Shown piece by piece: positions 18,751 through 28,223 of a stretch of 64,000 nucleotides of DNA. Both the position numbers and the translations under genes were made by a program. The stretch's first letter is position 1, and each line of letters starts with the position of its first letter. A model generated the notes under the pieces. The model saw only the letters and a list, made by a program, of their open reading frames with translations, was not told where the DNA came from and ran no database searches. Source of the stretch: an uncultured Erythrobacter sp. (GTDB taxonomy: Bacteria > Pseudomonadota > Alphaproteobacteria > Sphingomonadales > Sphingomonadaceae); contig CANMOQ010000002.1 of the NCBI GenBank assembly GCA_947499505.1, forward strand, positions 744,001 through 808,000, in the 5' to 3' direction.

Positions 18751-19761
18751 ATGAGTGATCATTCAAAGAGCGCCGCCCTGATGCAGCGCGGAACCGATTT
18801 TCTTGGCTGCGAAACTGCGATCCTTTGCGGCGCGATGAGCTGGGTGTCTGAGCGCAATCTCGTTTCAGCAATTTCGAACGCTGGTGGATTCGGCGTGATC
18901 GCGTGCGGCGCGATGACGCCTGATCTGCTCGATGCTGAAATCGCAGCGACGAAAGCGATGACCAGCAAGCCTTTCGGCGTAAACCTGATCACGATGCATC
19001 CGCAATTGTTCGATCTGATCGCAGTGTGCGGCAAGCATGGCGTCACGCACGTCGTGCTGGCTGGCGGCATCCCGCCCAAGGGCAGCGTAGAGGCGATTAA
19101 GGAATTCGGCGCGAAGGTGATCGTTTTCGCCCCGACTTTGGCTCTGGCGAAGAAGCTGCTGCGTTCGGGCGGCGATGCTCTGGTGATCGAAGGCATGGAG
19201 GCAGGCGGCCATATCGGCCCCGTTTCAACCAGCGTTCTGGCGCAGGAATTCCTGCCTGAGCTGGCCGATGATCACCTGGTTTTTGTCGCAGGCGGTATTG
19301 GCCGGGGCGAGGCGATTGCCAGCTATCTTGAGATGGGCGCTTGCGGTGTCCAACTGGGCACGCGCTTCGCTTGCGCAACCGAGAGCATTGCGCATCCCGA
19401 TTTCAAGAAAGCCTTCTTCCGCGCCAAGGCGCGCGATGCCGATGCCAGCGTTCAGGTCGATCCGCGCTTGCCCGTGATCCCGGTGCGAGCGCTCAAGAAC
19501 AAGGGCACGGAAGAATTCACCGCCAAGCAGATCGAAGTTGCCGGGATGCTGGACCGGGAAGAGGTCGATATGGGCGAGGCGCAATTGCAGATCGAGCATT
19601 ATTGGGCCGGCGCATTGCGCCGCGCCGTGATCGACGGCGATGTCGAGAATGGCAGCCTTATGGCCGGCCAGAGCGTCGGCATGGTGAAGGCAGAGGAACC
19701 CGCTGCAGATATCATCGCGTCCCTGATGCGCGAATGCGAGGCCGCGCTGGAGGGCAGATAG
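18751..19761 (+). CDS. Nitronate monooxygenase family flavoprotein
   Basis: 336 residues from ATG 18751; the earlier TTG at 18727 overlaps the purT stop and is less likely. TIM-barrel FMN enzyme of the 2-nitropropane dioxygenase/FabK family: [34 protein letters not shown], the active-site region [13 protein letters not shown] and [12 protein letters not shown]. These proteins detoxify propionate-3-nitronate or act as FabK-like enoyl reductases; no fatty-acid genes are adjacent, so nitronate oxidation is more likely. Lies between purT and purU on the same strand. Confidence 0.85.
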   Translation: MSDHSKSAALMQRGTDFLGCETAILCGAMSWVSERNLVSAISNAGGFGVIACGAMTPDLLDAEIAATKAMTSKPFGVNLITMHPQLFDLIAVCGKHGVTHVVLAGGIPPKGSVEAIKEFGAKVIVFAPTLALAKKLLRSGGDALVIEGMEAGGHIGPVSTSVLAQEFLPELADDHLVFVAGGIGRGEAIASYLEMGACGVQLGTRFACATESIAHPDFKKAFFRAKARDADASVQVDPRLPVIPVRALKNKGTEEFTAKQIEVAGMLDREEVDMGEAQLQIEHYWAGALRRAVIDGDVENGSLMAGQSVGMVKAEEPAADIIASLMRECEAALEGR

Positions 19762-19762
19762 A

Positions 19763-20641
19763 ATGGCTGCTGCAGGCGATCAGTCTGGCGGTAACGCTTT
19801 GATCCTTACGCTTGATTGCGCTGACCAGCCCGGCATCACTGCGCGGGTAACGGCGTTCCTGTTTGAGCGCGGCTGCAATATCCTCGAAGCGCAGCAGTTC
19901 AACGACCGCACTAGCGATCGTTTTTTCATGCGTGTCGCGTTTGATCCGGCTGCTCGCTCGAGTGATGCACTACGTGAAGAATTCAGCGCGTTTGCTAGCG
20001 AGTATGGCATGCGTTGGAAGCTTGCCTTGCGCGATCGACCGCGCCGCGTGCTCATCATGGTCAGCAAGTTTGATCATTGCCTCGCCGACCTGCTCTATCG
20101 CTGGCGCACGGGCGAGCTGAACATCGAGCCGGTTACGATTGTCTCGAACCACCCGCGCGAAGCAGTCTCGCATAGTGAAATCGGCGATGTGCCGTTTTTC
20201 CATCTGCCGATCACTAAAGAGACCAAGCCTGAGCAAGAAGCGCAGATGCGCCAGATTGCTGACGATGTGGGCGCTGAATTGGTGGTCTTGGCGCGCTACA
20301 TGCAAATCTTCTCGGATGAACAGTCGCTGCATTTTGCCGGGCGCTGCATCAATATCCATCACAGCTTCCTACCTGGATTCAAGGGAGCGCGGCCCTATCA
20401 TCAGGCGCATGCGCGCGGCGTGAAGATGATTGGGGCGACAGCGCATTTCGTCACGCCAGACCTCGATGAGGGACCGATCATTCACCAGGATGTAGAGCCG
20501 ATCAGTCATGCTGATCAGCCCGATGATCTGGTGCGTAAGGGACGCGATATCGAGCGCCGCGTTCTGGCCGAGGCCATCCGCTTGTTCGTAGAGGAGCGGG
20601 TGCTGCTAAACGACAGCCGGACGGTGGTGTTTAGGGGCTAA
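19763..20641 (+). CDS. purU: Formyltetrahydrofolate deformylase
   Basis: 292 residues. Hydrolyses 10-formyl-THF to THF and formate. N-terminal ACT domain ([21 protein letters not shown]) followed by the formyltransferase-like domain with [21 protein letters not shown], which carries the Asn-His pair, and [13 protein letters not shown], which carries the catalytic Asp. Starts one base after the preceding stop. Its proximity to purT is functionally sensible. Confidence 0.95.
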   Translation: MAAAGDQSGGNALILTLDCADQPGITARVTAFLFERGCNILEAQQFNDRTSDRFFMRVAFDPAARSSDALREEFSAFASEYGMRWKLALRDRPRRVLIMVSKFDHCLADLLYRWRTGELNIEPVTIVSNHPREAVSHSEIGDVPFFHLPITKETKPEQEAQMRQIADDVGAELVVLARYMQIFSDEQSLHFAGRCINIHHSFLPGFKGARPYHQAHARGVKMIGATAHFVTPDLDEGPIIHQDVEPISHADQPDDLVRKGRDIERRVLAEAIRLFVEERVLLNDSRTVVFRG

Positions 20642-20656
20642 ATTGGATGGAGTTGA

Positions 20657-21061
20657 ATGATGATTGTAGAGCGCCTTGATCACATAAACATTATCACTGA
20701 CAAGCTGTCTGAGACGGCGCAATTCTATGCCAACATACTGGACTTAGAGGAGCGCGACGGACCGCCGCCGATGAAGCGGGATCAAGTGCGCTGGATGTAT
20801 GATCGCAATGATATTGCCATCCTGCATCTCAATTCAGTTGAGTTCCCGCGCCTCTATGACCGCGCGGTTGCCCCGGGGCGGGACACCGGTTCAATCCATC
20901 ATGTCGCGCTGAGGTGCAGCGACTTTGACGAGGTGAAGGCCCGGCTCGACACGAACGGCGCCGACTATCAGATCAACGAAGTCCCCTCGATTGGGTTGCG
21001 GCAGATATTCACCTCCGATCCAAACAACGTCCTGCTAGAGCTCAATTTCTTCAGCAAATGA
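20657..21061 (+). CDS. VOC (glyoxalase-like) family protein
   Basis: 134 residues, one vicinal-oxygen-chelate domain made of two beta-alpha-beta-beta-beta halves: VERLDHINIITDKLSETAQFYANILDLEE and TGSIHHVALRCSDFDEVKARLD, ending VLLELNFF. His in LDHINI, His in IHHVAL and Glu in LLELNF are placed as the usual metal ligands. Substrate unknown. Same strand as purU, 15 bases downstream, so possibly cotranscribed. Confidence 0.85.
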   Translation: MMIVERLDHINIITDKLSETAQFYANILDLEERDGPPPMKRDQVRWMYDRNDIAILHLNSVEFPRLYDRAVAPGRDTGSIHHVALRCSDFDEVKARLDTNGADYQINEVPSIGLRQIFTSDPNNVLLELNFFSK

Positions 21062-21081
21062 GCAGGACGAGTTTGGACAGA

Positions 21082-23217
21082 CTATTGCAGACCTCCTGCC
21101 TTATCCTCGTTAGCGCGGTGGATCACATAGGCTCGGACGGCTTCGATCTCTTCGGGTGAAAGCGATTCGGCAAAGCTCACCATGCCGTTGTCTTTCAATA
21201 TCCCGTCACCAACGACCGCCATCCAGCTTTGCTTGTTGCCGAGCGTACCCGAGCGCCTGAGATCAGGCAGCACGGTAGAGCCGACGGCTGCGGGCGCGTG
21301 GCACACAGCGCAATAACGAGCGTATTTCTCCGCACCCAGAGCAATAGTCTGCTCGTCCGCGCGGCTTGCAGGAGGATCAAGCGGCAAGGCTGCTAGCTCA
21401 GGTTCTGGCGGCAATTCCGCTTCACCGCCAAGCTTGAAAACTAAGAGGCGGCTGATGTTTCGCACAGGCGCAAGATCATTGAGGAGCCCGCCATCAACTG
21501 TGATCGCATAGGCACCGCCCCAACCGGCCAGCACGGCCACATATTGCTCACCATCGACGGTGTAGGTGATGGGCGGGGCGACCACGCCAGTCTGCGCGCC
21601 AAAGCTCCAGACTTTGTCGCCCGTCGCCGCGCTATAGGCGTTGAGCTCGCTGCCAGCCGTGCCTTGAAAAACGAGGCCGCCGCCCGTTGCAAGTAGGCCG
21701 CCGTTCCAGGGGCCGGGATGATCGACGGTCCATTTCGCCTCTTGGCTAACCGGATCCCAAGCGACCAGCTTACCCTTGAGCGTGCCGACGACTTCGCGGC
21801 GAATGCCCAGATCTGGCGGCAGGTCTCCTGCACCTAGATTAAAGCCGACGTTGAAACCGCGCGCGCGGTCTGGCTTCCAATTTGCCTCGGGCGCGTAGAC
21901 CATCGCGGCCTCAAACGCAGGGATGTAAACCAGATTTTCGCCCGGGTGATAAGCCATTGGATGCCAATTATGCCCTCCCAGTGCGCCCGGCGTAACAATC
22001 GCCGGCTTACCCGTTTTATCGACGCGGGTTTCGGGGTTCTCAATCGGACGGCCATCTTCACCAATGCCGCTTGCCCAGTTCACCGCAACATAGGGCTTGG
22101 CCGAGATAAACTCCCCGGTTGCCCGGTCGATGACGTAGAAAAACCCGTTTTTTGGCGCTTGCATCAGAACCTGACGCTCACTGCCATCTATCTCCATATC
22201 GGCCAGAATGATGTGCTGGGTCGCGGTGTAGTCCCAGGTTTCACCCGGCGTGGTCTGATAGTGCCAGACATATTCACCAGTGCTCGGGCGGATCGCCACG
22301 ATTGAGGATAGGTAAAGGTTGTCGCCTTCGCCCGTCCCGTCTTCGCCGGGTGAGCGATAGGCCCGGTTCCAGGGCGAGCCATTGCCCACGCCAATATAGA
22401 GCAGGTCTAAATCCGGGTCATACGCCATCGAGTCCCAGACTGTGCCGCCGCCGCCAATCGCGTCTTCACCGACCAGTGCATCGCCGCTCCAGGTTTCAGC
22501 CGCTGCTTTCAGATATTCGGGCGAAGCCTCGTCCTCATTGCCTTCCGGGACGGTATAGAAGCGCCACAGCTCCTTGCCATCCGCCACATCATAGGCCGCG
22601 ACATATCCGCGCACCCCAAATTCTGCGCCGCCATTGCCGATGATGATCTTGCCATCGATGATCCGCGGTGCGCCTGTGACGGTGTAAGACTGGGACTGAT
22701 CAACGGTCACAGTCTCCCATTCAACCTCGCCGCTGTCGCGGTTGAGCGCGATCAGGCGTCCATCCAGCGTGCCTAGGAACAGTTTGTCTCCCCAGGCAGC
22801 AAGGCCCCGGTTCACTACATCACAGCAGGCTTTGACCGCTGTCTCGCCGGGCACTTCGGGATCATAATCCCACAAAGGCTCACCAGAAGCGGCATCAAAG
22901 GCGCGCACTTTGCTCCAAGCGGTAGTGAGGTAAAGCTTGCCATCCATCACCAGCGGGGTGGCTTCCTGGCCGCGCGCGGTGTCCATATCGGCAAACCATT
23001 CAAGCCCCAGATCGCCTACAGTCTCTGCATTGATTTGCTGAAGCGGGGAGAAGCGCTGTTCTGAATAGGTGCGGCCATGTGTGATCCAATCCGCATCATT
23101 ATCGCTGGCGTTGACCAATGCGGCGTGCGTAATCCCGCCTTCTGCCTCGCCCTCTTCGAGCATCCCGCAACTCGCCAAAGCGATCGATGCCGCTAGCGCA
23201 AACCCTGTTCTTATCAT
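21082..23217 (-). CDS. PQQ-dependent quinohemoprotein alcohol dehydrogenase (lipoprotein)
   Basis: 711 residues. Oxidises alcohols outside the cytoplasm and passes electrons through its own heme. N-terminal lipobox LASC at residue 17. The eight-bladed PQQ propeller carries the vicinal disulfide ACCDVV and tryptophan-docking repeats. The active-site segment reads GETWDYTAT: a Thr two residues after the Asp argues for a calcium-type rather than lanthanide-type enzyme. A C-terminal cytochrome c domain has CAVCH near residue 640 and a candidate Met ligand in NGMVSF. Single gene with no cytochrome partner beside it. Confidence 0.93.
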   Translation of the reverse strand: MIRTGFALAASIALASCGMLEEGEAEGGITHAALVNASDNDADWITHGRTYSEQRFSPLQQINAETVGDLGLEWFADMDTARGQEATPLVMDGKLYLTTAWSKVRAFDAASGEPLWDYDPEVPGETAVKACCDVVNRGLAAWGDKLFLGTLDGRLIALNRDSGEVEWETVTVDQSQSYTVTGAPRIIDGKIIIGNGGAEFGVRGYVAAYDVADGKELWRFYTVPEGNEDEASPEYLKAAAETWSGDALVGEDAIGGGGTVWDSMAYDPDLDLLYIGVGNGSPWNRAYRSPGEDGTGEGDNLYLSSIVAIRPSTGEYVWHYQTTPGETWDYTATQHIILADMEIDGSERQVLMQAPKNGFFYVIDRATGEFISAKPYVAVNWASGIGEDGRPIENPETRVDKTGKPAIVTPGALGGHNWHPMAYHPGENLVYIPAFEAAMVYAPEANWKPDRARGFNVGFNLGAGDLPPDLGIRREVVGTLKGKLVAWDPVSQEAKWTVDHPGPWNGGLLATGGGLVFQGTAGSELNAYSAATGDKVWSFGAQTGVVAPPITYTVDGEQYVAVLAGWGGAYAITVDGGLLNDLAPVRNISRLLVFKLGGEAELPPEPELAALPLDPPASRADEQTIALGAEKYARYCAVCHAPAAVGSTVLPDLRRSGTLGNKQSWMAVVGDGILKDNGMVSFAESLSPEEIEAVRAYVIHRANEDKAGGLQ

Positions 23218-23398
23218 TGTCCTGCCTCTCCCTCAGTGCAGCATGTTGCCGCGCATTCCTCCACTTGTCCATCTTGGGAGTATGCTGGGGCAGGTTCGGT
23301 TGGGGATGCGGGCCTTTGCTATTGCGCATAGCTGGGTTAGGCTGTGGCACAGGTAATCCAATGGTTGCCAAGATCAGAGCTGAGGGGAGTTTGAGCTC

Positions 23399-24388
23399 AT
23401 GGAATTCGTGCTCATTGCACTTGTATTGGTGCTCGTCGTGTTTTTGGTGCTCGCTGTTCGAGTGGTCAAACAAGGCTATGTCTACACAGTCGAGCGGCTC
23501 GGCAAATTTCACTTGGCCGCTGAGCCTGGCCTGCACATTATCTATCCGTTTATCGATCGTGTCGGCCACAAAGTGAATATGATGGAGCAAGTGCTCGATA
23601 TTCCAGGGCAGGAAATCATCACCGCAGATAACGCGATGGTTGGCGTGGATGCTGTTGTGTTCTTCCAGGTGCTCGATGCGGGCAAAGCCGCCTATGAGGT
23701 GTCCAATTTGTACGGGGCCATAATGGCTCTTACCACCACTAACCTGCGGACAGTGATGGGCTCGATGGACTTGGATGGCACCTTGTCAAAGCGTGATGAA
23801 ATCAACGCTCGTCTGCTGAGTGTTGTTGACCATGCGACCTCGCCTTGGGGCGTCAAGATCACGCGGGTGGAGATCAAGGATATTCGGCCACCGCGCGACA
23901 TTTCCGAGGCGATGGCCCGGCAAATGAAGGCGGAGCGCCTCAAGCGTGCGGAAATTCTCGAGGCAGAAGGCGACCGTGCATCGAACATCCTGCGCGCTGA
24001 AGGTGACAAGCAATCCGCCATCCTGAAAGCGGAAGGCACGAAAGAAGCCGCATTCCGCGATGCCGAAGCGCGCGAACGTGCCGCAGAGGCCGAGGCGAAA
24101 GCAACGCAGATGGTTTCGGACGCCATTGCCTCATCAGGCAGCCAGGCAATCAATTACTTCGTCGCGCAAGAATATACGAAAGCCGTCGGCAAGTTTGCGG
24201 ACAGCCCCAATGCCAAGACGATCTTGTTCCCAGTTGAAGCGACCCAGCTCATCGGTTCACTTGGCGGGATCGGCGAATTGGTACGCGAGGCCGTAACCCC
24301 TGCCGAAGGCGATGTTACCACCAGTGCGGGAGCGCCTTTGCCGCAATCGCGCGCTCGCACCAGCGTGCCGCGCACAGGCGACACATGA
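23399..24388 (+). CDS. SPFH/band 7 (stomatin-like, QmcA) membrane protein
   Basis: 329 residues. One N-terminal membrane helix (FVLIALVLVLVVFLVLAVRVV), then the SPFH domain (YVYTVERLGKFHLAAEPGLHIIYPFIDRV) and a long Ala/Glu/Arg-rich coiled coil of repeated ILxAEGD-type units around residues 185 to 240. Such proteins oligomerise in membrane microdomains. Its stop overlaps the start of the NfeD-like gene, the standard partner pair. Confidence 0.93.
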   Translation: MEFVLIALVLVLVVFLVLAVRVVKQGYVYTVERLGKFHLAAEPGLHIIYPFIDRVGHKVNMMEQVLDIPGQEIITADNAMVGVDAVVFFQVLDAGKAAYEVSNLYGAIMALTTTNLRTVMGSMDLDGTLSKRDEINARLLSVVDHATSPWGVKITRVEIKDIRPPRDISEAMARQMKAERLKRAEILEAEGDRASNILRAEGDKQSAILKAEGTKEAAFRDAEARERAAEAEAKATQMVSDAIASSGSQAINYFVAQEYTKAVGKFADSPNAKTILFPVEATQLIGSLGGIGELVREAVTPAEGDVTTSAGAPLPQSRARTSVPRTGDT

Positions 24389-24879
24389 TGGACGATTGGG
24401 GCTCCTTCGATCCGCATTGGATATGGGTCGCTTTCGGTCTGGTCTTGGCCGCGCTCGAAATGCTGGTGCCGGGCGTCTATCTCATCTGGCTTGCCGTTGC
24501 CGCGATCATCACAGGCCTGCTGACATTCGGTCTCGATCTCGGTCTACCCAGTCAAGTTGTGATCTTCGTATCGCTGTCTCTGATCGCCGTATTCAGCGCG
24601 CCGCGCTTTCTGCGGGATCAACCTATCGTGAGCGCTGATCCGATGCTCAATCATCGCGGCGCGCAATTGGTTGGGCAGAGCGCAGTCGTGACGCAAGCGT
24701 TTGAGGGCGGCTCTGGCCGGATAAAGCACGGCGACAGCGAATGGCTAGCTCGCGGACCCGACTTGGATGTCGGGCAGCGTGTCCGCATCTCTGGCAGCGA
24801 AGGGGCGGTGCTGCTCGTTGAGATCGCTCATGCAATCGAAAACGGGCCGCCATCTGCAGACGATGGAGAGCCCAGCTGA
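24385..24879 (+). CDS. NfeD family membrane protein
   Basis: 164 residues, ATG overlapping the stop of the SPFH gene (ATGATG). Hydrophobic segments WVAFGLVLAALEMLVPGVYLIWLAVAAIITGLLTF and QVVIFVSLSLIAVF are followed by a small soluble OB-fold domain (LVGQSAVVTQAFEGGSGRIKHGDSEW). This is the short NfeD form without a protease domain. NfeD proteins bind their SPFH partner and recruit it to the membrane. Confidence 0.92.
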   Translation: MMDDWGSFDPHWIWVAFGLVLAALEMLVPGVYLIWLAVAAIITGLLTFGLDLGLPSQVVIFVSLSLIAVFSAPRFLRDQPIVSADPMLNHRGAQLVGQSAVVTQAFEGGSGRIKHGDSEWLARGPDLDVGQRVRISGSEGAVLLVEIAHAIENGPPSADDGEPS

Positions 24880-25833
24880 CTAGCTTGAGGCGCGCTCATT
24901 GCTGAGGCCAAATCGGCCAAACTTGCGATATCGAACCATCCATTTGTCCAGAAATAGCCCAAGTGGCTTGGGTTCGATGCCCAGCTCTTTGAAACCTGGA
25001 TAATCGCCAGAGGCAACAGATCCCAGCTTGAGCAGTGTCCATTGGTCGCGGCTCATTGGTGTGCCGGGCAGGGCCGCAAACAGCGCCGAGGCGCCATCGG
25101 GCATGGCGATGAATTTGCGCGTGCGGCCCTGAGCGGCGGCAATCCGCTGATTAATTTCCATCATGCTGAGTTGTTCCGGACCGCCAAGCTCAAAAGTCTT
25201 GCCGCCATGCTTTGCTGGATCCTCAAGCGCGCGCAGAACCGCCTCGGCCACGTCATCGACGAACACCAGTTGCAGCTTTGCCTCAGGCGCAAATACCGGC
25301 AGCGCCGGTAGGTTCGCAATCATCGAACCGAACATGTTGAGAAAGTTGTCGTCTTTACCGAACACAATCGATGGGCGCAGGATTGTCGCTTTGGGAAAAG
25401 CGGCTGTCACACTCTCTTCACCCAGCGCCTTGGCCCGCGCATATTCAGCGCTGGAATTAGCATCAGGGCCAATTGCGCTGACATGCACAAACGCTTTTAC
25501 GCCTGCCTGTTTCGCGAGCCTCGCCATTGTGCCAGGCGCTTCACCCATGATCTTGGATTGGTCGCCATCAAACGTACCAACCAAATTGACCACATAGCTC
25601 GCGCCGTCAATTGCGGCGGCCACGCTGGCCTCATTGGTAATGTCGCACCGGGCGAATTGAAGCTGACCAAGATTGGCGAGCGGTTTCAGCGAAAACCCAT
25701 TTTCAGGATTGCGGCTCGCAATGCGCAGACGCGCGCCGCGCTCCAGCAGACTTTGCGCGACGTAATTGCCGATAAAACCGCCGCCACCAAATACGGTGAC
25801 GAGCTGATCTTGAAAGAGGTCTGATTTGGCCAT
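24880..25833 (-). CDS. NDUFA9-like NAD(P)-binding protein (atypical SDR)
   Basis: 317 residues from ATG 25833. Rossmann motif VTVFGGGGFIGNYVAQSLLERG, then YVVNLVGTFDGDQ and YARAKALGEESV resembling the SDR active region. The family is related to the eukaryotic complex I accessory subunit NDUFA9 and to quinone/ubiquinone-associated reductases; in alphaproteobacteria its role is not settled. Ends directly against the convergent NfeD gene, the two stop codons being adjacent. Confidence 0.87.
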   Translation of the reverse strand: MAKSDLFQDQLVTVFGGGGFIGNYVAQSLLERGARLRIASRNPENGFSLKPLANLGQLQFARCDITNEASVAAAIDGASYVVNLVGTFDGDQSKIMGEAPGTMARLAKQAGVKAFVHVSAIGPDANSSAEYARAKALGEESVTAAFPKATILRPSIVFGKDDNFLNMFGSMIANLPALPVFAPEAKLQLVFVDDVAEAVLRALEDPAKHGGKTFELGGPEQLSMMEINQRIAAAQGRTRKFIAMPDGASALFAALPGTPMSRDQWTLLKLGSVASGDYPGFKELGIEPKPLGLFLDKWMVRYRKFGRFGLSNERASS

Positions 25834-26015
25834 TTGCCTGTGCTTTCCCAGCCTTGAATAGTTTCGCTTCCCCATGTCCTAAGCCGCGCACCACTGCAAG
25901 CGTCACGATTACTAACGTACCCCGGTATGCGTATTGGCGTTGACAGCAGGGCGCGCACATCGCTATTGGCCCGCCCTCACCGCGAGCACGCTGATGCAGC
26001 GCCGCGCGCAGGTGT

Positions 26016-26102
26016 GCCCAGATGGCGGAATTGGTAGACGCGCTAGCTTCAGGTGCTAGTATTCGCAAGGATGTGGAGGTTCGAGTCCTCTTCTGGGCAC
26101 CA
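26016..26102 (+). tRNA. tRNA-Leu (anticodon CAG), CCA encoded
   Basis: Acceptor arms GCCCAGA (26016-26022) and TCTGGGC (26092-26098) pair fully, followed by A and encoded CCA. Loop TTCAGGT gives anticodon CAG, read as leucine. A class II variable arm and the TTCGAGTCC T-loop region are present. It is the last core gene before an integrase and so the probable integration site of the island. Confidence 0.97.
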
Positions 26103-26148
26103 TTTGTTCTTCCCTTGTTCTCTCAGATAATCTATAAAAACCGCAGAA

Positions 26149-26172
26149 ATCCAAGGGGTTTGGCCCTTGGAT
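26149..26172. repeat. 9-bp-stem hairpin between tRNA-Leu and integrase
   Basis: ATCCAAGGG (26149-26157) and CCCTTGGAT (26164-26172) are exact inverted arms around GTTTGG. No T run follows on the + strand. It lies within the presumed attachment region. Confidence 0.55.
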
Positions 26173-26219
26173 CGTTCCGGATCGTCCCACCTGTTCTCGG
26201 CCGTTCCAGACATTTTTGC

Positions 26220-26264
26220 GGGCCTTTTGTGGGCCTTTTGCAAAAGGCCCAAATGAAAAGGCCC
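26220..26264. repeat. Nested GGGCCTTTT palindromes just before the integrase
   Basis: GGGCCTTTTGCAAAAGGCCC at 26231-26250 is a perfect 20-bp palindrome. It is flanked by another GGGCCTTTT at 26220-26228 and AAAAGGCCC at 26256-26264, giving two concentric inverted pairs that end 5 bases before the integrase ATG. Likely protein-binding sites (integrase arms or an autoregulatory operator). Confidence 0.65.
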
Positions 26265-26268
26265 ACAC

Positions 26269-27486
26269 ATGCCTCTGACGGATACCAGACTCCGAGCCCT
26301 CAAACCGAAGGCAAAGCCGTACAAGGTCGCTGACGAGCGTGGCCTATATATCGAGGTCACACCCGCTGGTGGCAAACATTGGCGGTTTCGATATCGAATT
26401 GGAAAAGCGCAAAAGAAGGTGTCGCTCGGCAGCTACCCTGTGGTTAGCCTCAAGGATGCGCGAGAGTTAGCAATGGAAGCGAGGCAGACCATAGCTTCTG
26501 GCGGCGACCCAGCGGTCGAGAAGCGCAAACAGAAGATTAGGGATGAGTTTCTTTCGGCGAGTACTTTCGAAGCGGTCGCCCGCGAGTACATAGAGCAGAT
26601 CATGGTTCAGAATGGCCGCGCTGAAGCGACTATCGTCAAGGCGAACTACTTTCTTGATAAGCTGGCACCAGCGATCGGAAATCGGCCGATCCACGAGATC
26701 GAACCTTTCGAAGTGCTCGCGCCTTTGAAGCGTCTTGAAGCTACTGGGAAGCACGAGACGGCAAAAAAATGTCGATCATTTGCAGGACGGGTATTTCGGT
26801 ACGGGGTGGCGACAACTCGGTGCAAATCTGATCCAACTTCGCTGTTGAAGGGAGCGCTCATCACGCCAAAGCCGACGCACTACGCCGCCATTCTTGATCC
26901 AGAGAAGCTAGGCGGGCTGTTGAGAGCTATCGACGATTTTGAAGGTTACACTCTCACAAAGTTTGCGTTGAAGATTGCCCCGCATGTTTTTGTGCGTCCT
27001 GGTGAACTGAGGCATGCTGATTGGGCGGAGTTTGACCTTGATGAAGGCGTCTGGCGGATCCCAGCAGGCAAGATGAAAGCACGGCGCGCGCACGCGGTTC
27101 CGCTCTCAAAGCAGGTCATCAGCCTTTTCGAAGAGCTCGGCACCATGATGGGTAAATCAGGTTATGTGTTTCCATCAGCCCGGTCCGGTCTACGTCCCAT
27201 GAGTGAAAACGCTTTGAACGCAGCCTTTAGAAGGATGGGGTTTAGCAAGGAGGAGGTCACCGCGCATGGGTTGAGGGCGACCGCATCTACCCTGCTCAAT
27301 GAAAGCGGAAAATGGAGCTCAGACGCGATTGAGCGCGCGCTCGCGCATGGAGACAGTAATGCGATCCGTGGTGTTTATCATCGAGGTAAGCACTGGTCTG
27401 AGCGCGTAAAGATGTCGCAGTGGTGGAGTGACTATCTTGATAGCCTCAAGTTGGGCGGTGACTTGGTATTGCTGAAAGCGAGCTAA
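26269..27486 (+). CDS. int: Tyrosine recombinase/integrase, P4 type with DUF4102 arm-binding domain
   Basis: 405 residues. The N-terminus PLTDTRLRALKPKAKPYKVADERGLYIEVTPAGGKHWRFRY is the DUF4102 arm-binding domain of P4-like integrases. Catalytic residues are in the C-terminal half: R in HVFVRPGELRHADW, HGLRATASTLLNE (the H-x-x-R box), H in ERALAHGDSN and a nucleophile Tyr in RGVYHRG. Located 170 bases after tRNA-Leu and pointing away from it, the standard layout for a tRNA-targeting genomic island. It appears intact. Confidence 0.95.
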   Translation: MPLTDTRLRALKPKAKPYKVADERGLYIEVTPAGGKHWRFRYRIGKAQKKVSLGSYPVVSLKDARELAMEARQTIASGGDPAVEKRKQKIRDEFLSASTFEAVAREYIEQIMVQNGRAEATIVKANYFLDKLAPAIGNRPIHEIEPFEVLAPLKRLEATGKHETAKKCRSFAGRVFRYGVATTRCKSDPTSLLKGALITPKPTHYAAILDPEKLGGLLRAIDDFEGYTLTKFALKIAPHVFVRPGELRHADWAEFDLDEGVWRIPAGKMKARRAHAVPLSKQVISLFEELGTMMGKSGYVFPSARSGLRPMSENALNAAFRRMGFSKEEVTAHGLRATASTLLNESGKWSSDAIERALAHGDSNAIRGVYHRGKHWSERVKMSQWWSDYLDSLKLGGDLVLLKAS

Positions 27487-27511
27487 CTCTTGAGCTTCTT
27501 CAAGATCGCGC

Positions 27512-28117
27512 TCATTGTTTGGCGTATGCCATCCATCGCCGGATAACGTTTCTCACATATCCTGGGGTTTCTCGATTTTTCGGAATGCCTCCTGCTCGCG
27601 ATACGGCACCTGGGCCAGCATTGTAGGCTGCCAATGCGAGATGGATCGCACCGAACTGATCGAGCATCTGCCGCAAATATCTTGCGCCGCCATCGATGTT
27701 TTGAGCGGGGTCATGCCGATTGGTAACCCCGAGCTCCCGTGCTGTTGCTGGCATGAGCTGGGCTAATCCAGCTGCCCCTGCTGGGCTGATTGCCATCGGA
27801 TTGAACCGTGATTCTTGCCAGACTAACGCTTGGAGGAGCCTTGGCGGCAAGCGGTGACGAGCTTCTGCTTGACGGATCAGAGGCTCGTAGAGCGCCTCTT
27901 TGAAGCTTCGTTCAATCTGCGAATTCTGACTTCTAGGATCGTGTTGAACGTCCGCTCGTCGGTCTGACGCGCTTTCAACTGACCCCATATCGTGATCGAA
28001 AATCTGGAATTCTTGCGCGATTGCGCAGCTTGGGACTGCCAGTCCTAGCGTACCTATCCCGATCGCTATTTTCGAACTTTTCACTGCGCAATCTCTCAAT
28101 CTTGATAATTCTGGCAT
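27512..28117 (-). CDS. Lytic transglycosylase, VirB1-like
   Basis: 201 residues with a signal peptide ([19 protein letters not shown]). The SLT domain has the catalytic Glu in [30 protein letters not shown] and the conserved [16 protein letters not shown] stretch ([17 protein letters not shown]). It opens peptidoglycan locally, typically to let a secretion or conjugation apparatus through. Set between the integrase and replication/transfer-type genes, a conjugation role is likely, but no other type IV secretion genes are in this window. Confidence 0.88.
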   Translation of the reverse strand: MPELSRLRDCAVKSSKIAIGIGTLGLAVPSCAIAQEFQIFDHDMGSVESASDRRADVQHDPRSQNSQIERSFKEALYEPLIRQAEARHRLPPRLLQALVWQESRFNPMAISPAGAAGLAQLMPATARELGVTNRHDPAQNIDGGARYLRQMLDQFGAIHLALAAYNAGPGAVSRAGGIPKNRETPGYVRNVIRRWMAYAKQ

Positions 28118-28223
28118 GAGAACATATTATGAACTCATGGGTGTAGGAAACCATATGATTGGTTGCACCAACAAGAGGAGAGGGAAGCGACAGAAGGGGC
28201 AATTGAGCAACTAAGGAGCTCGC

